From contig NZ_QPIJ01000007.1 of the NCBI RefSeq assembly GCF_003336665.1, positions 14,053-78,052 on the forward strand: a stretch of 64,000 bases of DNA, given 5' to 3'. The position numbers and the translations under genes are program-made. Positions 8,482 to 17,479 of the stretch are shown here, piece by piece (position 1 is the first letter of the stretch; the number at the start of each line of letters is the position of its first letter). This DNA comes from Vreelandella rituensis (GTDB lineage Bacteria > Pseudomonadota > Gammaproteobacteria > Pseudomonadales > Halomonadaceae). The notes under the pieces were generated by a model. It saw only the letters and a list, made by a program, of their open reading frames with translations. It was not told the DNA's origin and did not search any database.

Positions 8482-10182
8482 TTAGCCTTCGTCTTCCTCG
8501 TCGTTACCCGCCTGTGCCACGCTGATGGTGCCCGTTTCACCGCTTTGCAACGCGACCATGATCGGCTGGGTCTGGCGCTTGAAGGCTTCCAGGCTCTCGC
8601 CATTCAGGCTACGGTTTTCCGGTAACTCGACGTTCATGGCGTTGACCGGCGAGTTGTTGACGATGACTTCATAATGCAAATGAGGGCCGGTGCTGCGTCC
8701 GGTATTGCCTGACAGGGCGATACGCTCTCCCATCTCGACTCGGTCGCCACGGCCGACCAGGGGTCGCGACAGATGTAGGTAGCGGGTACGGTAACCATTG
8801 TCATGACGAATGACGATATAACGCCCGGCTGCATGGTGGTTGCCGACGCGCTCTACGCGACCGGTCGCTGGTGAGGTGACGGCGGTACCGATCGGCATGG
8901 CAAAGTCGGTGCCGTTATGAGGACTGATGCGTCCTGTCACTGGATGCTTGCGCCGTGGGTTGAAATTCGAGCTCAGGCGATAACTGCCTTCAAAGGGATA
9001 GCGAGAAAAAGCAGGATCGAGGCTACTGCCGTCAGGAGTATAGAAGTTGTTGTCCGTCAGGTTACGCACCAAGGTTAAATCCATGCGTGCGCCTTCATAT
9101 TGAACCGCCAGGACACGAGAATCGAGGGTTTCACCTTCGATCATGTCGGACTCGAGCAATACCTGAAAGCGATCGCCGCGACGGCTGTCGCGGCGAAAAT
9201 CAAGTTTTTGTTCGAGCAAGCGGGTCAACTCGGTGACGGCGCCGCTATTCAGGCCGGTGGCTTGGGCCGAGCGGGCAAAACTACCGCTGACGCTGCCGGC
9301 GTATAGGCGCTGAACCGGTTCACCATGACGCTGTATGCCGGTGACGGCAAACTGGCTTCCCTCTCGTTCGACTAGCACCCCTTCACGGGTATTCTTCATC
9401 ATACGCAGTGAGAGCAGCTCGCCTTGTGCATTGAGCTTGTAGTCGAAACTCTGCCCGGCTTGCCAATGAGTCAACAGCCGCTGGTCGGGAAGATTGGCCA
9501 ATAATTCAAGGACCTGGCTATATCCCAGCCCTAGCTGATTTTGCGCCAGAATGGCGAAGGTTTCTCCAGAAGCCACGATATGAGTGGCCCATTCCGGTAC
9601 GAAGGTTTCTTCCGCGGCAAGCTCCAAGTTGAGAAAGGAAATGTCATCGAAAGTGCCGAGTTCGATGGCGTAGTCATCGTAGGAAGTGGCATCGCCTATT
9701 TCCGAGTCGCTCGCTACGGAAGTGTCGGCAAGCGTGGATTGAGTCGGTGGGCTGTCGAACGTGTTGCTGGCCAGGGTGCCTACCACCATCGCCATGTGCA
9801 GCGCGCCATCGTCAAGTGGGACGAAGGTGTCTTCGGTAGGCTGAGCGGCAATACTCGCTTCTGCGGCAACAATGACGTCAAGGTCAACGATCTCGGTGGC
9901 GGTGAGATCATTCAAGGGAATATGTTCTCGTGTGGCATCCAGTGCGCGTGAGGCGCGCCCAATGACATCGGCTACCGGTGTCTGTGCGTGGCGAAGAGAA
10001 GGCACGCCCGGGCGGGAACCGGCGGGAAGCGGTACCAGCACACTTTCCAGAGAGGTTGTGGGAGTGGAGAAATCGTTAAATGTCGTCAATAACTTTTGTG
10101 CGCCCAGCACTGTGACCATGGTCGCCACAGGTAAAAGTAACAGTTTATGCGTGCGGGGCAGCGAATGAAGGATTCGCAACAT
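8482..10182 (-). CDS. Peptidoglycan DD-metallopeptidase family protein (M23, MepM-like)
   Basis: Envelope metallopeptidase of 566 residues. It starts with a single membrane anchor (about residues 12-35), then a long variable region, an OapA/LysM-like segment (HIVASGETFAILAQNQLG, about 215-235) that probably binds peptidoglycan, and a C-terminal M23 domain with the zinc motifs HNGTDFAMP and HLHYE. MepM-type enzymes cut the D-Ala-mDAP crosslinks during cell-wall expansion. ATG 10182 is preferred because it opens a basic stretch before the anchor; a TTG start at 10287 would add 35 residues. The AT-rich region upstream (10183-10424) holds its promoter. Confidence 0.9.
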   Translation of the reverse strand: MLRILHSLPRTHKLLLLPVATMVTVLGAQKLLTTFNDFSTPTTSLESVLVPLPAGSRPGVPSLRHAQTPVADVIGRASRALDATREHIPLNDLTATEIVDLDVIVAAEASIAAQPTEDTFVPLDDGALHMAMVVGTLASNTFDSPPTQSTLADTSVASDSEIGDATSYDDYAIELGTFDDISFLNLELAAEETFVPEWATHIVASGETFAILAQNQLGLGYSQVLELLANLPDQRLLTHWQAGQSFDYKLNAQGELLSLRMMKNTREGVLVEREGSQFAVTGIQRHGEPVQRLYAGSVSGSFARSAQATGLNSGAVTELTRLLEQKLDFRRDSRRGDRFQVLLESDMIEGETLDSRVLAVQYEGARMDLTLVRNLTDNNFYTPDGSSLDPAFSRYPFEGSYRLSSNFNPRRKHPVTGRISPHNGTDFAMPIGTAVTSPATGRVERVGNHHAAGRYIVIRHDNGYRTRYLHLSRPLVGRGDRVEMGERIALSGNTGRSTGPHLHYEVIVNNSPVNAMNVELPENRSLNGESLEAFKRQTQPIMVALQSGETGTISVAQAGNDEEDEG

Positions 10183-10424
10183 GGGTAATAAGACCGCCGA
10201 ATCAGTGAAAGAGGTAACCAAACTATAAAAAAGCTGATAGACCTTACCCCATGCAAGCAGGAGTGCATAGACTGTATGCCCATACAAAAGCCTGCTCTTT
10301 CAGGTAATAAAGGAAGCAATAATAGCACCCTTCCTACCTAGAACAGTGTTTGCTATTTATTGTTAATTTTTGTGGTAATTAGTTTAATTTGTAGTGCTTG
10401 AAGTTACAGGGAAGAAAAATGCCT

Positions 10425-11276
10425 CTATAAAGAAGCCCCGAAGGAACCATTACGGTAATCCTGCAATGCCTGCTTGAGTTCATGTTGTTCGTTCATTACA
10501 AAAGGACCGTAGTGAGCGATAGGTTCATGATGTGGTTCGCCGCTCAGCAGTAATGCTTGAGCACCCCCGGAAGTCGTCAGGAATAGCTCATTGCCAGGCG
10601 CAAACCTTGCCAGCTCTCCGGCTCGTACACGCTTGTCGCCACATTCAAGTTTTCCTTCGAACACATAAACCAGCAGGGTGGCGGTGGGCGTGGCGAGCGT
10701 CACATTGCCCTGAGGTGACAATGCAAGATGAGCGATACTCCCATTCCCGGCCAGCGCATCCAGAGGGCCCTGGATCAATGCGCCTTGAGTGGTTTGCCAT
10801 GTTCCGCCAAGTGCGATCAAGGTGCCGTTGTCTACCGCCAGGCGCGGCATTTCCTCACTGCGCACATCACGATAAGTGGCAGGACTCAACTTGTCCTTGG
10901 CAGGAAGATTGAGCCAAAGCTGAAAAGCTCTGAGCCCTTGATGGTCGGTCAAGGGCATTTCCGAATGGATCATGCCCCGGCCGGTATGCATCCATTGAGC
11001 ATCTCCGGCAAGGATGGTACTGGTGTGGCCTAGATGATCCTCGTGAGTCAGACCACCATGAATCACATAGGTGAGCGTCTGAATACCCCGGTGAGGATGG
11101 GCGGGAAAGCCACCGATATAGTCGTTGAGTTCGTCCGAGCCTAATTCATCGAGCATTAGAAAAGGGTCGAGCGCACCGCCGAAGGCGGAAATGCGCTTGA
11201 TCTTGACGCCGTCACCATCCTGGCTGGGGCGTGCCTGAACAAGATGATCTATAACGCGCAGGGTGGACGATGCCAT
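10425..11276 (-). CDS. Pirin family protein (bicupin)
   Basis: Bicupin protein of 283 residues. The N-terminal cupin has the pirin iron ligands: HPHRG near residue 58-62 and HTGRGMIHSE near residue 100-108. Pirins act as redox-linked regulators or quercetin-2,3-dioxygenase-like enzymes. It is divergent from a LysR-type regulator with a 134-base shared intergenic region, a common pirin arrangement, so the regulator probably controls it. The start has the usual sequence MASSTLRVIDH. Confidence 0.93.
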   Translation of the reverse strand: MASSTLRVIDHLVQARPSQDGDGVKIKRISAFGGALDPFLMLDELGSDELNDYIGGFPAHPHRGIQTLTYVIHGGLTHEDHLGHTSTILAGDAQWMHTGRGMIHSEMPLTDHQGLRAFQLWLNLPAKDKLSPATYRDVRSEEMPRLAVDNGTLIALGGTWQTTQGALIQGPLDALAGNGSIAHLALSPQGNVTLATPTATLLVYVFEGKLECGDKRVRAGELARFAPGNELFLTTSGGAQALLLSGEPHHEPIAHYGPFVMNEQHELKQALQDYRNGSFGASL

Positions 11277-11410
11277 CTAGGTCTCCGATAAGTGTCGCTG
11301 AAACAATTCGCGGTCGGTTACGGCGTTCAGCTGTGATTTAATGGCATTCTAGTGAGATTTTTTCGAATATTAAGCGGATTCTTTCGCTGTTTTGCATCGA
11401 GGAAATCGAA

Positions 11411-12310
11411 ATGTCCCGGGTAACACTTGCACAGTGGCAGATGTTGGCTGCGGTGGTTGACTATGGAGGCTTTGCACGTGCCGCCGAAGCCGTGCATAAA
11501 AGTCCCTCCACGTTGAACCATGCGGTTCATAAGCTTGAAGAGCAGTTGGGTGTGCAGGTACTGGAGCCCATCGGCCGCCAGGTGCGCTTGACGGAAGCCG
11601 GTGAGTTGCTTTTGCGCCGCGCACGCCAATTGATCGAAAGTGCCGCCTCGCTCGAAGATGTGGCAACGCGGTTGGCGGCGGGGCTCGAAGCGGAAGTGGT
11701 CGTGGCCATTGATCAGATATTTCCCGCCGCCGCGCAAGCCAAGGCGTTGGAGAGCTTTTCAGCGACTTATCCGCAGGTTCGCGTCCAGTTGCATGAAAGC
11801 GTGCTTAATGGCGGCATTGAAATGCTCTATGACGGCCGGGCCGATCTAGTGGTGACGGGCATCGAGGCGCAGGGATTTCTCGGTATACCCATGGTCGCGG
11901 TTCGTTTTGTGGCCGTGGCTCATCCAGACCATCCCCTGCACCGCTTGGGTCGAGCGCTGGACCTACGTGACTTGACTCAGCATCGCCAGCTGGTGGTGCG
12001 TGATTCCGCGTTGCGCGAGTCCGCCAGTGCCGGTTGGCTGAAAGCCGAACAGCGCTGGACGGTGAGCCACCTGGATACCTCCATGGACATGCTCAAGCGT
12101 GGCCTGGGATTTGCCTGGATGCCGGAAACACGTATTGGAGAGGCCTTGGCTTCCGGCCTGTTAAAACCCCTGCCCCTGGCCGCCGGCGGGATACGGGAAG
12201 TGCCTATGCAGTTGATCTTTCGCGATCGCGACAGAGCGGGTCCGGCGGCACATGCCATGGCCGAAGCACTGAGGCGGGCGGTGAGCGAGTGCCAGCATGA
12301 TTCGACGTGA
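11411..12310 (+). CDS. LysR family transcriptional regulator
   Basis: Regulator of 299 residues with an N-terminal winged helix-turn-helix (residues 4-62, AEAVHKSPSTLNHAVHKLEEQLG) and a substrate-binding domain (about 90-295). It is divergent from the pirin gene, and the AT-rich intergenic region (11277-11410) probably contains its operator, which by LysR custom would be a T-N11-A site. The effector is unknown. ATG 11411 is preceded by GAGGAAATCGAA. Confidence 0.92.
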   Translation: MSRVTLAQWQMLAAVVDYGGFARAAEAVHKSPSTLNHAVHKLEEQLGVQVLEPIGRQVRLTEAGELLLRRARQLIESAASLEDVATRLAAGLEAEVVVAIDQIFPAAAQAKALESFSATYPQVRVQLHESVLNGGIEMLYDGRADLVVTGIEAQGFLGIPMVAVRFVAVAHPDHPLHRLGRALDLRDLTQHRQLVVRDSALRESASAGWLKAEQRWTVSHLDTSMDMLKRGLGFAWMPETRIGEALASGLLKPLPLAAGGIREVPMQLIFRDRDRAGPAAHAMAEALRRAVSECQHDST

Positions 12311-12404
12311 TCGAATGAATGGGCGCAAAACCTCCACTTGAGCCGGGCACCCTTGAGCGTATGCTGAAAAGAGACGCAAACAAACCCTTTTCAGGAGAAG
12401 CACA

Positions 12405-13424
12405 ATGGGACGCTTGGTTAATGGGGTGTGGCACGATCAGTGGTACGACACCAAAAAGCACGGTGGCGAGTTCGTGCGCGAATCGGCGCAACTGCGAGAT
12501 TGGGTCAGCGCCGAAGCGCGTAGTGAAGAAAAGGGAGAAGGCGAGCGCGAGGTGCTCCCGGCCGAGGCGGGCCGCTATCACCTCTATGTTTCATTGGCCT
12601 GTCCCTGGGCGCATCGCACCTTGATCATGCGCCGCCTCAAGGGGCTCGAGCCGCTGATAGGCACGTCCCATGTCAGTCCTCTGATGTTGGAACATGGCTG
12701 GACTTACAACACCCGGGAGGGGGCTAGCGGTGATCCCATCAATCACGTGGAATATCATCACCAGCTGTATACCATGGCAGACCCTCATTATACCGGCCGA
12801 GTGACCGTGCCGGTATTATGGGACGAAAAGCGCAATGCCATCGTCAATAATGAATCCGCCGACCTGCTGCGTATCTTCAATGAGGCCTTCGACGATCTCA
12901 CTGGCAATAACCTGGATTTTTACCCGCCCGATCTGCGTGAGACGATCGACGAAGTGAATGCCGATGTCTACGACCATATCAACAATGGGGTCTATAAATC
13001 CGGCTTTGCCACCGAGCAAGAAGTTTACGAAAAGCATGTCAAGGCGTTGTTTGAAGCGCTGGAGAGAATGGAAGCCCGTCTGAGCCGACAGCGTTACCTG
13101 GCCGGAGAGTGGTTTACCGAAGCGGACATTCGGCTCTTCACCACGCTCGTCCGTTTCGATGCGGTATATCACGGCCATTTCAAATGTAATCTGAAACGTA
13201 TCGAAGATTTTCCGAACCTGTCGAATTACCTTCGCGAGCTATACCAGTGGCCGGGTGTGGCGGAAACCGTGGATATGGATCACATCAAGCGCCATTATTA
13301 TTACAGCCATGACACTATCAATCCCACCCGGATCGTACCGGCCGGTCCGATACTGGCTCTGGAACGACCCCATGACCGCGAACGATTAGTCGGGCGAGGC
13401 GTGCGCAAGAAGAAGGTCGATTGA
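12405..13424 (+). CDS. Glutathionyl-hydroquinone reductase (Xi-class GST, YqjG-like)
   Basis: Cytoplasmic protein of 339 residues. The active-site motif CPWAHR near residue 65-70 with the catalytic Cys identifies the Xi-class glutathione transferases, which reduce glutathionyl-hydroquinones to hydroquinones with release of glutathione disulfide. The N-terminal thioredoxin-like domain (with the GTSHVSPLM segment) is followed by a helical GST domain from about residue 170. AGGAG precedes the ATG. It follows the LysR gene in the same direction by 94 bases but is probably a separate unit. Its quinone role fits beside pirin. Confidence 0.93.
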   Translation: MGRLVNGVWHDQWYDTKKHGGEFVRESAQLRDWVSAEARSEEKGEGEREVLPAEAGRYHLYVSLACPWAHRTLIMRRLKGLEPLIGTSHVSPLMLEHGWTYNTREGASGDPINHVEYHHQLYTMADPHYTGRVTVPVLWDEKRNAIVNNESADLLRIFNEAFDDLTGNNLDFYPPDLRETIDEVNADVYDHINNGVYKSGFATEQEVYEKHVKALFEALERMEARLSRQRYLAGEWFTEADIRLFTTLVRFDAVYHGHFKCNLKRIEDFPNLSNYLRELYQWPGVAETVDMDHIKRHYYYSHDTINPTRIVPAGPILALERPHDRERLVGRGVRKKKVD

Positions 13425-13477
13425 AAAGGTGGTCTGAAAAAAATAGATGGAATAAGGCAGATGAAATAAATAAAGCA

Positions 13478-13493
13478 GCGAACCTTGGTTCGC
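13478..13493 (-). terminator. Hairpin downstream of the PRC-barrel gene
   Basis: Seven-bp perfect stem (GCGAACC/GGTTCGC). Read on the minus strand it is followed by TGCTTTATTTATTTC, a moderately T-rich tail, which fits termination of the csbD/PRC transcript. Confidence 0.55.
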
Positions 13494-13511
13494 CGCCATG
13501 GGTTGGCTTGT

Positions 13512-14012
13512 TCAGTTGCTTCCTATGGCGTCGCGAGTGCGCTGCCAGGCACTTTCCACATCCTGGCGAGTTGACTGCCAGGCCTCTCTGGTGTTCTGTT
13601 TGGCCTGTTCCCACCAGTCGCGATCATAGGTCGGGAAGCTCTCCATTTCTTCGGGAGTCGCATCGATAAGTATCCGGTGCTCGGTATCGCCATCTCCCTC
13701 GGTACTCGTTTCCAGTTTGAAATACTCCGGCTCGATGACGATTTCACGCCCACCGAGCCCGAGAATGGCGTCGCTTTCCACCACTAATGCACTGATGCTC
13801 ATGTCGTCATCGAACAGAATGTCGTCTACTTCACCGATTTCTTCATCCATGTTATTAGCAAAAAAGACATCCGCATCCAGAATGTCTTCCGCCGAATACA
13901 AGCCTTGGGGGTTCTGAGAGCCTTGTGGTTGGTCGTCATCGGATGCGTGCGTTCCCAATGCATAACCGCTGGCAATTGCCGCAACTGCCAAAGTGAGTGT
14001 TGTCTTGCGCAT
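13512..14012 (-). CDS. Exported PRC-barrel domain protein
   Basis: Protein of 166 residues with a signal peptide (MRKTTLTLAVAAIASG, cleavage near residue 23) and a PRC-barrel domain at about residues 40-110 with the segments DDILFDDDMSISALVVE and GGREIVIEPEYF. PRC barrels are small beta domains that bind partners; exported versions are common in halotolerant bacteria and have no assigned function. GGAAAG precedes the ATG. The csbD gene upstream ends one base before this start, so the two form a stress-type operon. Confidence 0.85.
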   Translation of the reverse strand: MRKTTLTLAVAAIASGYALGTHASDDDQPQGSQNPQGLYSAEDILDADVFFANNMDEEIGEVDDILFDDDMSISALVVESDAILGLGGREIVIEPEYFKLETSTEGDGDTEHRILIDATPEEMESFPTYDRDWWEQAKQNTREAWQSTRQDVESAWQRTRDAIGSN

Positions 14013-14013
14013 T

Positions 14014-14223
14014 TCATCTTTCCTTGTCAAGGTCTTGCGCCCATTTGTCGGCCTGCTTGTCGGCTTCCTCACGTGCCAAGCCGTATTTCTGTTGAAGCTT
14101 GCCTACCAGCTGTTCACGTTTGCCATTGATCTGGTCCAGGTCATCATCCGTCAACTCACCCCAACTGGAACGGGCCTTACCTTTGAGTTCCGTCCATTTT
14201 CCTTCTACTTGATCCCAGTTCAT
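14014..14223 (-). CDS. CsbD family stress protein
   Basis: Small soluble protein of 69 residues, charged and helical, beginning MNWDQVEGKWTELKGKA, the typical CsbD start. CsbD proteins are general-stress proteins (SigB-dependent in Bacillus; YjbJ in E. coli) without a known biochemical role. GGAGGC precedes the ATG. It is the first gene of an operon with the PRC-barrel protein. Confidence 0.92.
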   Translation of the reverse strand: MNWDQVEGKWTELKGKARSSWGELTDDDLDQINGKREQLVGKLQQKYGLAREEADKQADKWAQDLDKER

Positions 14224-14767
14224 TGCATGCCTCCTTGGGCTGATGAGACGTCTTACGAATTAAACGTCTTGCGACTGTTTTTACTGTTTTCGATAGACTT
14301 TTTCAGGCTAGTTGAATTTTCAACAGACGCAAGCGTGATAATTTTCATTCTTCTTCAGGAGAAACAAGGAAAAAATTGGCCAGTCGCCAATGATAATGGT
14401 AGGATGCGCATTCCTCGCATGTGTTGACCCCTCCATCACGACGATACAAGCCTTTGCCTGCATGGCAAGCTTGCGCGAACATCAAGCCGTTTGCTGATGT
14501 TCATTGCTGTGAAGATGGCGCGCCTCCAGCATTTCACCACCCGGGTGAAATCGGCGCAGTAAGGTCGCCACAGTGCTCTGGTGAAATAGCCGGTTGGCTA
14601 CCCAGAACAAATGCTAGGCGCGACCGGTGTCCCCGACTCAATTTGATGCCGCCCTCAAGAGGGCATTCGTATTATGCCGATTGGAATCCAATCGTTGACA
14701 GAGTCAGGGACGCTTTAGATGTTCTTTGCCGGTAAAAAAAACCGGTCTACCAAGGTGTGATTAATTA
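14224..14767. other. Long intergenic region with hairpins, candidate leader of the DEAD-box helicase
   Basis: This 544-base stretch has no convincing gene. Towards the helicase it holds a series of inverted repeats on the plus strand: ATTTCACC/GGTGAAAT at 14531-14551, GCCCTC/GAGGGC at 14651-14664, a perfect CGATTGGA/TCCAATCG at 14678-14694, and CCGGT/ACCGG around an A-run at 14729-14745, which ends 22 bases before the start codon. deaD/csdA mRNAs are known to have long structured leaders, so this is probably a regulatory 5' leader. The csbD promoter must lie at the left end. Confidence 0.55.
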
Positions 14768-16477
14768 ATGACCACGACTTCCGTTACCTCGCCAACTTTC
14801 GGCGAACTGTCCTTGTTGCCTGCCGTCCTGTCCGCTGTTGAAGCACAGGGCTATGAAACTCCGTCGCCGATTCAGGCGCAAACCATCCCTGCGCTGCTTG
14901 AAGGCCGCGATATGCTGGGCCAGGCCCAGACCGGTACCGGCAAAACCGCTGCTTTTGCATTGCCGTTGTTGTCGCGTCTCGACATTCAACGTCGTCAGCC
15001 CCAGGTGCTCGTACTGGCACCTACTCGCGAGCTGGCCCAGCAAGTTGCCGTGTCGTTCAGCAAGTACGGCCAGAACATGAAAGGCCTGGAAGTGGCGACA
15101 CTATGTGGCGGCCAGGAATATCGCGAACAGCTGGGTGCGCTCAAGCGTGGCGCACAAGTCGTGGTCGGCACGCCGGGTCGAGTGATCGATCACCTGGATC
15201 GCGGTAGCCTCAAGCTCGACGGTCTCTCCGCTCTGGTGCTGGATGAAGCCGACGAAATGCTGCGCATGGGCTTTATCGACGACGTCAAACGTGTGGTTGC
15301 CGATACCCCCAAGGATGCCCAGCGGGTGTTCTTCTCGGCGACTCTGCCGGCTGAAATCGAGCGCATCGTCAACCGTTATCTGGTCGACCCGGTCAAGGTA
15401 TCGATTGCCTCCGCCGTGGGTACCGCCGCAAGTATCGAACAGCGTCTGGTGCGCGTCGATGGCGGCGCCAAGCTAGAAGCGTTGGCCCGTATCCTCGAAG
15501 TCGAGCCCGTCGACGGTGCCATCGTCTTCGTGCGGACCCGTGCTGCCTGTACCACCCTGATGGAGCAGCTGTCCGCTCGCGGTCTGAGCGTGGCCAGTCT
15601 TTCGGGTGACCTGGATCAAAGCCTGCGTGAGCGTACCATTACTCGCCTGAAGCGTGGCAAGGTCGATATTCTGATCGCCACCGACGTGGCTGCGCGTGGT
15701 CTGGATGTATCGCGTCTTACCCACATCATCAACTATGACCTGCCCCAGGATAGCGAAGCCTATACGCACCGTATCGGCCGTACCGGCCGCGCCGGTCGCA
15801 CCGGGGTGGCGATTACTTTCGTCGGTTTCCGCGAAGGCCGCAAAGTGGGCTGGATCGAACAAGCCACCGGCCAGAAACTGAGCGAAATGGCTGTCCCGGA
15901 TGAAGCGGCTATCCGCGCTCACCGTGACGAGATTTTCCATCAGCGGGTTATCGCCTCCTTGACTAAAGGTGCCGATGAGCAGCGTGCGTTGATCGAACGT
16001 CTGGTGGAAGAAGGTCATGACCCGACCGAGCTGGCTTGCTCTTTCTCGGCCATGGCGCGTGCGGACGAAGCACCGATCGGTCGTCTGCAGGCACCACGCA
16101 AAGAGAAAGAGAAGGAGCGTGGCGCCACGCGTGATGCCAAGCCGCGTCGTGACCGCAATGCCGGGCCTAGCGAAGGCATGACCCGCTATCGCGTGTCCGT
16201 CGGCCATCAGGACGGCGTGAAACCCGGCCAGTTGGTAGGTGCGTTGGCCAACGAAGGCGGTATTGAAGGTGCGCGTATCGGTCGTATCGATATTCGTAAT
16301 GCCTTCTCCGTGGTCGAACTGCCCAATGGCTTGCCACCCAGCATTCTGGTCAAGATGGCACGTGCCCGTGTGGCCGGTCGTCAGCTGGAAATCAGCGAAG
16401 ATAACGGTGCTCCCGAGCGTGCACCGCGTCGTCGCCAAGAAGGTGATGCGCCGATTCGTCGCCGCGAACGCGCCTGA
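14768..16477 (+). CDS. deaD: ATP-dependent DEAD-box RNA helicase, DeaD/CsdA-like
   Basis: Helicase of 569 residues with all core motifs: Q motif (FGELSLLPAVLSAVEAQGYE to Q), AQTGTGKTAAF (Walker A), PTRELAQQ, TPGR, DEAD, SAT, and HRIGRTGR. The core ends near residue 370. It is followed by a basic linker and a DbpA-type RNA-binding domain (about 475-550, YRVSVGHQDGVKPGQLVGAL). CsdA proteins remodel rRNA and mRNA in the cold and take part in ribosome assembly. AAGGTG lies upstream of the ATG. A long hairpin-rich leader precedes it and two hairpins follow it. Confidence 0.94.
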   Translation: MTTTSVTSPTFGELSLLPAVLSAVEAQGYETPSPIQAQTIPALLEGRDMLGQAQTGTGKTAAFALPLLSRLDIQRRQPQVLVLAPTRELAQQVAVSFSKYGQNMKGLEVATLCGGQEYREQLGALKRGAQVVVGTPGRVIDHLDRGSLKLDGLSALVLDEADEMLRMGFIDDVKRVVADTPKDAQRVFFSATLPAEIERIVNRYLVDPVKVSIASAVGTAASIEQRLVRVDGGAKLEALARILEVEPVDGAIVFVRTRAACTTLMEQLSARGLSVASLSGDLDQSLRERTITRLKRGKVDILIATDVAARGLDVSRLTHIINYDLPQDSEAYTHRIGRTGRAGRTGVAITFVGFREGRKVGWIEQATGQKLSEMAVPDEAAIRAHRDEIFHQRVIASLTKGADEQRALIERLVEEGHDPTELACSFSAMARADEAPIGRLQAPRKEKEKERGATRDAKPRRDRNAGPSEGMTRYRVSVGHQDGVKPGQLVGALANEGGIEGARIGRIDIRNAFSVVELPNGLPPSILVKMARARVAGRQLEISEDNGAPERAPRRRQEGDAPIRRRERA

Positions 16478-16482
16478 TCCAT

Positions 16483-16545
16483 GCCGGGCGTAAGCCCGGC
16501 AATTAAAAAGCCCCCGCACCGAAAATTTCGGTTGCGGGGGCTTTT
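16483..16545 (+). terminator. Double terminator after deaD
   Basis: Two hairpins in tandem. The first is a perfect 7-bp GCCGGGC/GCCCGGC stem with a GTAA tetraloop (16483-16500). The second (16506-16545) has a stem of about 19 bp with one bulged base, flanked by AAAA and TTTT, and looks like a strong intrinsic terminator. Confidence 0.85.
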
Positions 16546-16589
16546 GCGTTAGGGGAGTTCTTGGCATGAATGGGTGTCGGCGCCCATGC

Positions 16590-17324
16590 TCAGGAAACGG
16601 GCGTTACTCTCAACAGCGCAACGAACCGAGCAAGTAAGGCGGTGGCTTCCGGCGTGGCTCTTACCGCATCCATCAGCACTTGCGGATCTTCCCCTTGGTC
16701 ACGCAAGGCGCTACGTTGGCGTTCCAGGTAAGCATGCATCACCGATACGGTGAACTCAGGGTGAAACTGTACGCTCCACTGGTGCGGGCCGTAACGCAGC
16801 GCTTGGTGGGGGTCATGCTTGTTTCCAGCGAGTATTCGAGCATTTTTAGGCGGCGTCAACACGGATTGAGCGTGGGTCAGGTGTGCGTAAAACAGCTGGG
16901 GTAATTCACCTAGCAGGGCGTCGTCTTGTGCCTCTTCACTGAGCATCACCTGACGAGTGCCTGATTCGCGTCCGGCCGGATGATAGTCGCTGATCCCGCC
17001 GAATGCCGATGCCATCAGTTGATGGCCGTAACATACCCCGAGCATGGGGATGTCGCGTTCAAGTGCCTCGACAAGCCAAGGCTTCAGCGCTTCGCTCCAA
17101 GGCTCTTCCGCACTGACCATACTATGCGAGCCGGTAATCACGAGCCCGGCGAGCGAAGAAAGCTCGGGAAGCGTGCTTTCGCGGGGGGCATCGAACACCT
17201 GAAGGGTCAAGCCGGGTGGCAGGGCGGTTTCCAGTTGACATTGGAATAATGCCTCGAAGTCGCCGTGAGCATCGATGACTTCGGGAAAGGCATCGCCGGC
17301 CTTGACGATCAAAAGGTGTGCCAT
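16590..17324 (-). CDS. Class I glutamine amidotransferase-like protein
   Basis: Protein of 244 residues with a class I (triad) glutamine amidotransferase fold. The nucleophile Cys is in GVCYGHQLMA near residue 97 and the catalytic His/Glu are in VQFHPEF near residue 185. Stand-alone proteins of this type are often annotated as GMP synthase-like and have no synthetase partner; none is seen here. ATG 17324 opens the expected beta strand MAHLLIVKAG; an extension to 17417 is not supported. It is convergent with deaD. Confidence 0.88.
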   Translation of the reverse strand: MAHLLIVKAGDAFPEVIDAHGDFEALFQCQLETALPPGLTLQVFDAPRESTLPELSSLAGLVITGSHSMVSAEEPWSEALKPWLVEALERDIPMLGVCYGHQLMASAFGGISDYHPAGRESGTRQVMLSEEAQDDALLGELPQLFYAHLTHAQSVLTPPKNARILAGNKHDPHQALRYGPHQWSVQFHPEFTVSVMHAYLERQRSALRDQGEDPQVLMDAVRATPEATALLARFVALLRVTPVS

Positions 17325-17479
17325 GTAAGCGACTCCAGCGGGCAGGAAGGATGTCGACTGACTATTCGTGAAACGGAAAAATAGCCTGCCATGAGAATGC
17401 CCTGAATAGCAGAGCAACCAAGAGTGTCATCATGCAGGAGATCACGCGGGCAAACTAGCTTTCTGCGGACTCTGGGCCT

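Noticed and set aside
14421-14735. A 104-codon frame in the deaD leader
   Set aside because: No ribosome site, no domain, and it overlaps the hairpin series; more likely untranslated leader.
15473-16567. A 364-codon frame opposite deaD
   Set aside because: Antisense shadow of a clear helicase gene; it also runs through the terminator.
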